Assembly (NCBI GenBank): GCA_012961725.1
Contig: DTYU01000142.1
Coordinates: 1-12,481 of the forward strand
Reading direction: 5' to 3'
Length of the DNA stretch: 12,481 nucleotides
Source: Desulfotomaculum sp.
Lineage (GTDB): Bacteria; Bacillota; Desulfotomaculia; Desulfotomaculales; Ammonificaceae
In this document: in pieces, positions 6,772 to 12,481 of the stretch
Numbering within the stretch: position 1 is the first letter of the stretch
How the letters are laid out: every line of letters begins with the position of its first letter
The notes under the pieces: generated by a model
Seen by the model: only the letters and a program-made list of their open reading frames with translations
What the model was told of the DNA's origin: nothing
The model's database searches: none
Translations under genes and position numbers: made by a program

Positions 6772-9700
6772 TTACTCGTTGAGTCCGCGCTCGAAGCCAT
6801 CAAGCACGATACGGGTGCCTGTGCCTGATGTGTTTCCAGTGTTTACGATCTCTATGGTGTGTGGCCCCCAAGATAAACCGGTGTACACTATCGGTACTTT
6901 GAAAGAGTACGACGGAGCGTGTAGGTCTACGGTACCCTTATCGACCCCATCAATGTAGACCCTCGCAATACCTCTGTTGGGTCCGGTTGAGGTAAGCCAG
7001 GTGATGGAGTTGCCGGCGAACTGGTATGTAGCCTTGGCGCCGGCCGCATCGGTATAGTGGAGGTCCCCTCCGCTCGCGGGGGCGCACGGCTTGCACACCC
7101 ATGCCAGTGAGTACGCTATCCGAGGGTCGTTCTCCTCGAAAAGTTCAGCAAAGGCGTCGATTACGATACGATCTCCGCTGGAACTCGGATTCTTCATTCC
7201 AGTGACGATGACCTTCAGGTTGTGCTGCCCACTGGCTAAACCGCTGAAAGTCTTGACGGCGTGGTCGAAAGTGTAGTTGGTGGCGTAAAGGTCTACTGTA
7301 CCCTTGTTTACGCCGTCCAGATAGAGCCACGCAATGCCGCGGTCGGGGCCTTTCGATGAGAACCACGTTACTCCCTGTCCTTCGAAGGTGAAGGTGCATG
7401 ATGCGTGTACTTGGTCTGAGTAGGATACGGTATCTTTGTATGCCTGGCAGCCAGAGGGTATGTTTTTCTGAGTCCATGCTCCTGCATACGCTACCCCTCC
7501 ATCATGATCATCCACCTTGACACTGAAGGCGTCCACGACCACGCCGTAGCCGCTGGAGGAGGCGTTCTTCTGGCGCAGGACCTTGACAACGATGGTGTGA
7601 TCGCCGGGGGCGAGGCCGTCGAAAGTGATCGCGTGCTGCCAGTCCTGGGTGGCGCTGTAGAGGTCGTACACGTGTTGGCTGACGCCGTCGATGAAGACCT
7701 CCGCCTCGCCGTAGGCGGGGCCTTTGGCCGTGATCCAGGTGATGTTGTCGCCGGTGAAGCTGAAGGCGGCGGTGGCGTTTTGGGCCTCGCTGATGCGGTA
7801 GTGACCGCCGGTCGCGTTCGCGTCGTTGATCGCGGTCCAGGCGGTGGAGTAGCTGATGGTCTCCCGGGTGTTCTCCGTGGGCGAGTCGAGGAACTTCATG
7901 ACGCGGTCCATCACGTCGGCGCGGACGTCGGCGCCGTTTATGCCCTCGAATCCGAAGGAGAAGTACATCAGCCTGTGGAGCGGGCCGTCCACGGCCAGGG
8001 CGCCGGAGCCGTCAACGTACGGATACACGTAGTCGGCGACGCTCACCGCCTGTTCGTCGGCAGGGGCCACCACGTCGGGGTACCACTGGTTGTTGGCGCC
8101 GTCGCCGCCGAAGTCGATGTCGATATCCACGCCGTCGAAGATGCCGCGCGGCCAGCCGTCGGCGGGCACGCCGCTCAGCAGCCAGCTACCCGACCAGTCG
8201 TCCAGATATTCGGCGTGGAGGTAGTCGCGGTAGAAGTCGGGGAAGTGCTCTCCATGCCACCACCCGATATCCTGACCGCTGACGAAGATCGTCCGGCCGG
8301 AGTCGAGGTACTGGCGCAGGTTACGTTCACCATAGTAATAGTCTTCATCCTCCTCGATGACCCAACCATCCTGGTCGGCAAGGATAAGCTTGCTGAAGTC
8401 TCTGAGTTCCTCAAACGGCGGGAGCCACGAAGCTGCGTTGTAGTCCCAGTAAGCCGTGCTGTAGCCGCCTTCAAGGAGGGCCTCGATGTAGTAGGTTTCC
8501 CAGTCCTCACAGTAGTCCTGGTCCACCAGGAGGATGTCGGCGGGGCTCGCGGTGAAGTCCTGCACCACCCTGCCGCCGCCGGCGGGTATGGTTACGTCAA
8601 CCCGCTGGATGGCGTAGGGGAGCGGGGGGGTCATGCGCATCGTGTAGTCTCCTTCGAGGATGTCGTACAAGCAGTAGCGGCCTTGGGAGTCGGTGATGGT
8701 GGCGGCGCCGGGGACACCCTCCAGTTCAACCACGGCGTCCCCCACAGGGTCGCCCTGGGCAGTCTCTACCGTGCCGACGAAGCTGCCGAGGGCCTTGCGC
8801 TCGAGGCTGAAGTTCTGCTCGGTGAACCCTCCGCTGGAGATATTCACCGCTGCATCCGCCTCGCGGTAGAGGGGGTGCCAGACATTGAGCACGTGGCTGC
8901 CTGGCGCGAGCGCAAGGTCATAGCTGCCGTATTCGGGGTCGGCCATGGCCAGCCATCCGCCGTCCACCTCAACGTGCGCCTCCACCGCCTCGGCGTCGGG
9001 ACCGGTGATGGAGCCGCTCACAAACCCGGCGGTCTCGAGGAGGTCAGCGGCGGCCTTGACGTCGATCCGGCCCCAGCCGTACCTGATGTCCGGGCCGGAA
9101 GCGCCGAGGTCGGCTGCCGTCTGCCTCAAGAGTGACCTTAGCTGCTCCACGCTCAGCCAGGGCTGCACATCTAAGAGCAGCGCCACAGAGCCGCTGACGT
9201 GGGGCGCGGCCATGGAGGTGCCGTCCCACCAGTCGTAGTTGTTTCCGGGGAGGCTGGAATAGACGTCAACGCCTGGTGCCGTAACGTCGGGCTTGAGATA
9301 CTCGCCGTAATACGGATAGGCGTTCCATTCAACCCATTCGCCGCTGCTGAAAGAGGCAACGTTATCATATTCATCCGTTGCGCCTACGCCGCAGGCGGCA
9401 GGGACGTTCCCGGGGCTGCCGCTCCAGCCTGGACCGGAGTTGCCGATGGAGAAGGAGGGGAAGATCAACATCGCCACCATGTTGCGCGTAGGCTCGATCA
9501 TCTCGCCATGCGTACCGTAGGCGCCGAGGGACATGTTCACCACCCGCACGCCGGGGACGGTGACGATCCACTCCATGCCTGCGATCACCTGGGTGAAGCT
9601 ACCGGAGCCAGACGCGTCCAGGACCTTGCCGCAAACCAAGCGGGCGCCGGGGGCCACGCCGATGTGCGTGCCGCTGTAAGCGTCGCCCAGCACGGTGCCG

Positions 9701-10638
9701 GAGACGTGGGTCCCGTGGCCATGGTCGTCGTAGGCGTACTGACGGTCGTCGGTGATCATGTTACCCCAATTGTCAAACTCCGCCCAGCCGATCAGCTTCC
9801 AGTTATTGAGGTCGTTCGGGTCGCCGTACGGGTCGATGAGCAGGTCACGGTGCCGGGGATCTACGCCGGTATCGAGAACGCCGACCACGACGTCCGTGCC
9901 GTAGACGTTATTCCAGACCTGGTCGGCGCCGATCTTGTAAATACCCCAGGTCACGTATGTCTGTTGGGGAGCAGGGACTTGCGGTTCTGGCTGCTGTACC
10001 GGCGGCTGCGCCCCTTTTGGCGGCTGCGGTGCAGGAATAAGAGGCGCTTCTTTGCTGTTCTTGCCCTTGCTCCGTTTCGCCACCACCGTGAACTCAATGT
10101 CGTCGTAAACGATCTTTTCTACAGCCGGGTCGCGCGCCAGTTTGTAGACGGCTTCTTTGCTCAGTTTGGCCGTGAGGCCGTTGAAGATCCAGAAGCTCTT
10201 GATGTCTTTGGCCTTTCCTTTGGCTTTTTGTTCCTCAAGGGCGGCCAAGACTTCGCGCTGGGTCTTTTTCGCGTGGGACTTCAGTTCGTCGATAACGGCT
10301 GCTTTGTGCTGCTCAAAGGCGGCCGGGGAAAAGTTGTCTTTGTTGAACTGCACCTTCAGCTTTTTGACGTCCGCCTTCTCGCGCATGTGGATGATTACCG
10401 GGATGAGTTCGCCTTCGCGAACGGATCTTAGCTTCTCAATCAGTTTGCTGTCTAATTTCGGCTCCATATCGTGCCGCTCTACCACGGCCTGGGCGTATTC
10501 GGCCGCATCGTAGCCCTCACCGGGCGCCGGCGGAATGGGCAGTATGCTTAGCTGCGCCCAGCCGGCCACCGGCAACACCATGGTCAGTATAAAGACCAGC
10601 ACGGTTACCAGAGCCAGACTCCTTTTCCGGCGTCGCAT
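6772..10638 (-). CDS. Secreted multidomain subtilisin-like (S8) serine protease
   Basis: A 1,288-residue secreted endopeptidase. Domains: signal peptide (1-29, basic start, hydrophobic core, cleavage near GWAQ); inhibitory prodomain of I9 type (about 55-187); Pro/Gln-rich linker (200-227); S8 catalytic domain (about 235-540) with D256 in VLDTGVD, H308 in HGHGTHVSG, oxyanion N400 in SIGNSG and S475 in GTSMAAPHVSG, so the enzyme should be active. Then two carboxypeptidase-regulatory-like beta domains (about 540-615, 618-697), a Rossmann domain like those of class I glutaminases (about 700-918, with SGQDIGWW at 787-794) and three tandem beta-sandwich repeats (about 929-1041, 1049-1167, 1174-1284) sharing GPxxGxAxxxxDGV and VDLY. 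No SLH or LPXTG anchor is seen. GGAGGTGA sits 9 nt before the ATG. GC drops inside the gene near 7500. Repeats 2 and 3 each hold a Cys pair (1064/1081, 1182/1185). Substrate unknown. Confidence 0.95.
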   Translation of the reverse strand: MRRRKRSLALVTVLVFILTMVLPVAGWAQLSILPIPPAPGEGYDAAEYAQAVVERHDMEPKLDSKLIEKLRSVREGELIPVIIHMREKADVKKLKVQFNKDNFSPAAFEQHKAAVIDELKSHAKKTQREVLAALEEQKAKGKAKDIKSFWIFNGLTAKLSKEAVYKLARDPAVEKIVYDDIEFTVVAKRSKGKNSKEAPLIPAPQPPKGAQPPVQQPEPQVPAPQQTYVTWGIYKIGADQVWNNVYGTDVVVGVLDTGVDPRHRDLLIDPYGDPNDLNNWKLIGWAEFDNWGNMITDDRQYAYDDHGHGTHVSGTVLGDAYSGTHIGVAPGARLVCGKVLDASGSGSFTQVIAGMEWIVTVPGVRVVNMSLGAYGTHGEMIEPTRNMVAMLIFPSFSIGNSGPGWSGSPGNVPAACGVGATDEYDNVASFSSGEWVEWNAYPYYGEYLKPDVTAPGVDVYSSLPGNNYDWWDGTSMAAPHVSGSVALLLDVQPWLSVEQLRSLLRQTAADLGASGPDIRYGWGRIDVKAAADLLETAGFVSGSITGPDAEAVEAHVEVDGGWLAMADPEYGSYDLALAPGSHVLNVWHPLYREADAAVNISSGGFTEQNFSLERKALGSFVGTVETAQGDPVGDAVVELEGVPGAATITDSQGRYCLYDILEGDYTMRMTPPLPYAIQRVDVTIPAGGGRVVQDFTASPADILLVDQDYCEDWETYYIEALLEGGYSTAYWDYNAASWLPPFEELRDFSKLILADQDGWVIEEDEDYYYGERNLRQYLDSGRTIFVSGQDIGWWHGEHFPDFYRDYLHAEYLDDWSGSWLLSGVPADGWPRGIFDGVDIDIDFGGDGANNQWYPDVVAPADEQAVSVADYVYPYVDGSGALAVDGPLHRLMYFSFGFEGINGADVRADVMDRVMKFLDSPTENTRETISYSTAWTAINDANATGGHYRISEAQNATAAFSFTGDNITWITAKGPAYGEAEVFIDGVSQHVYDLYSATQDWQHAITFDGLAPGDHTIVVKVLRQKNASSSGYGVVVDAFSVKVDDHDGGVAYAGAWTQKNIPSGCQAYKDTVSYSDQVHASCTFTFEGQGVTWFSSKGPDRGIAWLYLDGVNKGTVDLYATNYTFDHAVKTFSGLASGQHNLKVIVTGMKNPSSSGDRIVIDAFAELFEENDPRIAYSLAWVCKPCAPASGGDLHYTDAAGAKATYQFAGNSITWLTSTGPNRGIARVYIDGVDKGTVDLHAPSYSFKVPIVYTGLSWGPHTIEIVNTGNTSGTGTRIVLDGFERGLNE

Positions 10639-10975
10639 AATGACAATTCACCTCCAGGCAAATGACATCAAATAGGCGCTTGTTTACACGTGATGATCAA
10701 CGGCCAGCTTCTCTGGCGAATGAATCAGTTCCCGAAGGCTTTCACCTCCCCTTAGGTTCAAGGTTCAACGTTCGACGTCACCATAGTAAATGCTGTGCAT
10801 GTGTTGAAGGCAGAGCTGTGAAGAGGTTGCCGTAAGTTGCTAAGCGGCTTCTCCGTTTGCTGGTATGAATCGTCGAATAGGTTGTCGGTACGTTTATACG
10901 ACACGAGGACAGATTTTCCTGCCCCAAAAAGTCAAAAATTTTTACCATAAGGCGCGGCCGCCTGTGCGTTCGGCG
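10639..10975. other. Non-coding stretch upstream of the protease
   Basis: No gene is seen here. On the minus strand the 120 bp nearest the protease hold a second SD-like GGGGAGGTG (about 10742-10750) with no start codon after it, then a small hairpin with GCCAG/CTGGC arms (about 10704-10718) inside flanking TGAT/ATCA pairing. This could be a leader or only a chance fold. A short heptad-repeat trace lies at 10755-10778. At about 10908-10940 an AT-rich segment with GGACAGATTTTCCTGCCCC and AAAAATTTTT looks like a degenerate mobile-element end or weak terminator. I found no convincing -35/-10 pair for the protease. Confidence 0.5.
10755..10778 (+). repeat. Heptad-repeat trace related to the array at 11.9-12.1 kb
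   Basis: The run GGTTCA-AGGTTCA-ACGTTCG-ACGT uses the same 7-bp words, in the same orientation, as the large array about 1.1 kb to the right. It lies in the protease upstream region, so the family is dispersed rather than confined to one locus. Confidence 0.6.
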
Positions 10976-11215
10976 TTAAAAATAGCCCATTTCGCGCAGG
11001 CGCTGCATGGCGGCCTCCTTGTCCTTGGCGCGGGCGCCGCGTTCGCTCCCGCCCCCGCGGCCGGTGCAGGGGGCGCAGTCAAGGCTCCGGTAGCCCTGGC
11101 GGTAAAGCTCGCAGAAGGGCAGATCGTATTTCCGGATATAGCTCCAGATGTCGGTCTCGCGGAAGTGCAATATCGGCGTAAAAAGCCCTGGAGCGCAGGG
11201 ATGTAGCTTGGCCAC
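10976..11215 (-). pseudogene. C-terminal fragment of a PAPS reductase / sulfate adenylyltransferase subunit 2-like protein
   Basis: Only about 79 codons remain of a protein family normally 200-300 residues long, whose members bind adenylyl-sulfate compounds in sulfate assimilation. From GTG 11215 the frame gives TPILHFRETDIWSYIRKYD (14-32), ELYRQGYRSLDCAPCTG (36-52), SERGAR (57-62) and a closing MGYF. The pattern of HF-x-E-x-DIW, C-x-x-CT, SER-x-x-R and a GYF end fits the C-terminus of this family. An in-frame TAA lies 3 nt before the GTG, there is no ribosome binding site, and the nucleotide-binding N-terminal part is absent. The DUF2442 stop is only 18 bp upstream, so the front was probably removed when that pair or a rearrangement entered. 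CysD-like and CysH-like ancestry cannot be separated. Confidence 0.72.
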
Positions 11216-11233
11216 AGGTTAGACGGCGTGTAG

Positions 11234-11548
11234 CTATTGCCTTCGTTTCCGCCGCTCGAGCCACTGCTCGAAGGACGCAGGACTCTCTCGAGATTTTTTG
11301 CCGAGGAGTAATCCTTCAACACCGATGTCTTCATCGAGATCGGGCCAATGGACACCGTAACCTGCACCGCTTATCTCAAAATTGGCACGCTCAGTCGGCG
11401 TTCCGTACGCCAGACGTGGATACCAACCGATGGGCGCGGAGACCGTACGCCCATCTTCTAAATCCACAGATAAGGTATCATCTGTCACTGTGACATTGAC
11501 CACTCTAGGGAGTGTAAACGTAATCACCGCAGAACGCATCCCACTCAT
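11234..11548 (-). CDS. DUF2442 family protein
   Basis: A 104-residue small protein. Visible family blocks: VVNVTVTDDTLSVDLEDGRT (16-35), IGWYPRL (40-46), TPTERANFEISGAGYG (50-65) and HWPDLDEDIGVEGLL (67-81), followed by a basic tail (QWLERRKRRQ). DUF2442 proteins often lie directly after DUF4160 genes and have been treated as components of toxin-antitoxin-like pairs; that role is an inference, since no catalytic motif is visible. The ATG at 11548 has AGAGG about 7 nt upstream, inside the DUF4160 gene, and the two genes overlap by 44 nt, so they are co-expressed. The length is at the normal upper end for the family, so it appears complete. Confidence 0.87.
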   Translation of the reverse strand: MSGMRSAVITFTLPRVVNVTVTDDTLSVDLEDGRTVSAPIGWYPRLAYGTPTERANFEISGAGYGVHWPDLDEDIGVEGLLLGKKSRESPASFEQWLERRKRRQ

Positions 11549-11765
11549 TTCTCAACCTCTCCAGATTTTCGCTTATGATCCGTTCAATATCGCGTAACTC
11601 CTTGCGACCGTAACCACGGTTTTCAGCCAGCGACACGCTAGGCTCAAGCCAAAACTTAGCACTTTTGTTCTCCCGGTCTACATGCATATGGCGTGGCTCA
11701 CCGCAGTCGTGGGAGTAAAAATAAAACCGGTAAGGTCCAACTCGTAAGACAGTACGCATAGTCAC
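11505..11765 (-). CDS. DUF4160 family protein
   Basis: An 86-residue protein with the family pattern: TVLRVGPYRFYFYSHD (5-20), GEPRHMHVDR (22-31), AKFWLEP (36-42), then a helical half with RKELRDIERIISENLERL (54-71) and a WDAFCG segment. The conserved EPxHxHV block has paired histidines (H26, H28) that could bind metal or act in catalysis; this is not established. It starts at GTG 11765 with AAGG 6 nt upstream; an in-frame TGA lies before it, and ATG 11759 is the alternative. It overlaps DUF2442 and stands behind an extended -10 promoter, so the two form a self-contained two-gene unit, plausibly toxin-antitoxin-like. Confidence 0.87.
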   Translation of the reverse strand: MTMRTVLRVGPYRFYFYSHDCGEPRHMHVDRENKSAKFWLEPSVSLAENRGYGRKELRDIERIISENLERLRNEWDAFCGDYVYTP

Positions 11766-11796
11766 AGAGAACCTTCACTTTTTTCCTTGCGTCATA

Positions 11797-11805
11797 ATTA
11801 TATCA
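11797..11805 (-). promoter_or_regulatory. Extended -10 promoter for the DUF4160-DUF2442 pair
   Basis: The minus strand reads TGATATAAT, that is, TGn followed by a perfect TATAAT, about 31 bp before the GTG start. No good -35 box is visible 16-18 bp farther up (CCACCG), which is typical of extended -10 promoters. Transcription would start near 11790, giving a leader of about 25 nt. Confidence 0.6.
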
Positions 11806-11846
11806 TCTTTCGTATTTCTCGGTGGCCATGGTTTCACCTCGTTTTC

Positions 11847-12130
11847 GGCTCATGCTGATGGACCTCCTGGGTCCGTTCGACGTTCGGCGTTGGGCTCATG
11901 CTGATGGACCTCTGGGGTCCGCTCGGCGTACTACGTTCTACGTACTACGTTCTACGTACTACGTTCAACGTTCGACGTTGGGCTTAAGGGATGGACCTTT
12001 GGGGTCCGTTCGGCGTACTACGTTCGACGTTCTACGTTAGGCTTATGCTGATGGACCTCTGGGGTCCGTTCTCCGTTCGAGGTGCGACGCTCGACGTTCG
12101 GCGTTAAAGTTCAACGTTCAAGGTTCGGCC
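11847..12130 (+). repeat. Composite heptad-repeat array with four hairpin-bearing spacers
   Basis: The basic unit is a 7-bp word of the form ACGTTCN or ACGTACT; nine words run without a break at 11919-11981. Blocks of these words alternate with a longer unit like CTCATGCTGATGG, followed by an inverted repeat GGACC-5 nt-GGTCC. The four hairpins are at 11860-11874, 11906-11920, 11993-12007 and 12053-12067, with loops TCCTG, TCTGG, TTTGG and TCTGG. Each is followed by CGTTC or CGCTC and a new heptad block of different length. The array is non-coding; reading frames through it give only repetitive RST/RTT-type peptides. It lies between the DUF4160 promoter and a decayed gene. Function is unknown; such arrays expand by slippage or unequal exchange. 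Confidence 0.85.
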
Positions 12131-12410
12131 TTGGGCGCAACGAGGACCCAAAACCCTTGCGCTTTTCGACAATACCTCTTCTAAAGTAATCCAACCCTCT
12201 TTGATGGCCTTGAGAGTCCGAAGAAAGTGGAGTTCGAACATCCCGAGTTTATCAGTTACCCTTGATTTTCTCCCTTAGCCGATAACAAGAATCCAGTAAT
12301 ACCGCCACTTTCGGGTTAGGGGTGATCAAAAATCTCAAAATCTGTAGTGGCAACCCAAGTAACAATATTTGCTGAAAGTCCCGGACATGCGAAAGATAAT
12401 ATGTTATACT
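12104..12410 (-). pseudogene. Remains of an unrecognised minus-strand gene in two frames
   Basis: Two short frames follow each other. The first (12252-12410, no good start) ends PNPKVAVLLDSCYRLREKIK-GN-stop. The second (ATG 12241 to TAA 12104) reads MFELHFLRTLKAIKEGWITL, then EEVLSKSARVL, and runs into the heptad array, where its last residues are repeat-derived. Without its ATG the second frame extends upstream as RVTDKLGMFEL, so skipping one base near 12262 would give REKIK-VTDKLGMFELHFL, a smooth protein-like join. Both parts look coding (amphipathic helices, normal codons), but I do not recognise the family. I infer a small gene broken by a frameshift, cut at one end by the transposable element and at the other by the array. 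Two separate tiny genes are the alternative. Confidence 0.4.
12382..12410 (+). promoter_or_regulatory. Promoter of the transposase gene
   Basis: CGGACA (12382-12387, four of six matches to TTGACA) is followed by a 17-bp spacer ending in TGT and TATACT (12405-12410, five of six). The transcript would start about 7 nt later, at or next to the ATG (12417), leaving essentially no leader. Confidence 0.55.
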
Positions 12411-12416
12411 TTAAGC

Positions 12417-12481
12417 ATGTTTATCAAGATCACCAAAGCCAAAACGAACCAATATGTACAACTCGTCAAATCCTACCGGGA
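12417..12481 (+). CDS. Transposase, N-terminal start only (IS1634/IS4-type)
   Basis: The only plus-strand gene, cut off by the window after 21 codons. MFIKITKAKTNQ followed by YVQLVKSYR matches how IS1634-group DDE transposases typically begin, with a short beta strand and a YxQLVxSYR block. The catalytic residues are outside the window. No ribosome binding site precedes the ATG; the -10 box ends 6 bp before it. The left end of the insertion sequence is not certain; a boundary somewhere in 12320-12350 is plausible because the neighbouring decayed frame loses its protein-like character there. Whether the copy is intact cannot be judged. Confidence 0.6.
   Translation, partial: MFIKITKAKTNQYVQLVKSYR

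Noticed and set aside
7504..9135. 543-codon open frame on the plus strand, antisense to the protease
   Set aside because: It lies wholly opposite the protease, whose active-site motifs are unmistakable. The peptide is Val/Gly/Ala/Asp repetitive, as expected from the complement of GC-rich codons.
9199..10431. 410-codon plus-strand frame antisense to the protease catalytic domain
   Set aside because: Same reason: low-complexity complement of a real gene, without family motifs or a ribosome binding site that I could support.
10940..10975. Terminator after the sulfur-gene fragment
   Set aside because: The AGGCG/CGCCT stem is 5 bp and the T-runs come too late after it; not strong enough to call.
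11822..12040. 72-codon plus-strand frame through the heptad array
   Set aside because: The peptide consists of repeated RSTxxV-type units produced by the 7-bp words, a known kind of spurious protein.
11847..12130. CRISPR array
   Set aside because: The conserved units are short and irregularly spaced, and the intervening DNA is itself a heptad repeat rather than unique spacers; no cas gene is near.

Overview
The window reads as a piece of a bacterial chromosome, probably a moderately GC-rich Gram-positive anaerobe of the Clostridia type (the thermophilic or sulfur-metabolising Peptococcaceae/Thermoanaerobacterales kind). That guess rests on strong GGAGGTG-like ribosome binding sites, a large secreted multidomain subtilase, a CysH/CysD-like sulfur-gene fragment and heptad-repeat intergenic DNA. 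It is an inference from style, not an identification. All complete genes lie on the minus strand, so the biological order runs from the right end to the left.

Right edge (about 11,770-12,481): the first 21 codons of a plus-strand transposase with its own promoter, remains of a minus-strand gene in two frames, and a composite array built on a 7-bp word (ACGTTCN/ACGTACT) with four copies of a hairpin-bearing spacer. To its left is a promoter driving an overlapping DUF4160-DUF2442 gene pair, then the C-terminal third of a PAPS reductase/sulfate adenylyltransferase-like gene that has lost its front. About 340 bp of non-coding DNA separate this debris zone from the next gene.

Middle (6,716-10,638): one 1,288-residue secreted S8 protease with signal peptide, inhibitory prodomain, intact D/H/N/S active site, two carboxypeptidase-regulatory-like domains, a class-I-glutaminase-like Rossmann domain and three tandem beta-sandwich repeats. 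A clean intrinsic terminator follows it. The last two repeats are visibly lower in GC than the rest of the gene.

Left half (26-6,654): a polysaccharide-assembly cluster. In transcription order it holds a polysaccharide pyruvyl transferase, an ExpE7-like GT4 glycosyltransferase, a Wzy/O-antigen-ligase-type polymerase, an MtfB-like GT4 glycosyltransferase and a WbaZ-like GT4 glycosyltransferase. Their spacing is a 3-nt gap (pyruvyl transferase to first GT) and an ATGA overlap (last two GTs), so this is a biosynthetic operon for an exopolysaccharide or wall-linked glycan: GT4 enzymes assemble a repeat unit on the cytoplasmic face, a pyruvyl ketal may be added, and the membrane protein polymerises or ligates it. 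The two gaps flanking the polymerase (2,319-2,520 and 3,769-4,074) contain what look like gene scars, and the polymerase DNA is lower in GC than its neighbours, suggesting that it was swapped in by recombination. No flippase, priming transferase or chain-length gene is in view; the cluster probably continues leftward.

I did not find a clearly new multi-gene system. The best leads are the composite heptad array, the mosaic protease, the two scars around the polymerase, and the DUF4160/DUF2442 pair with its own promoter.
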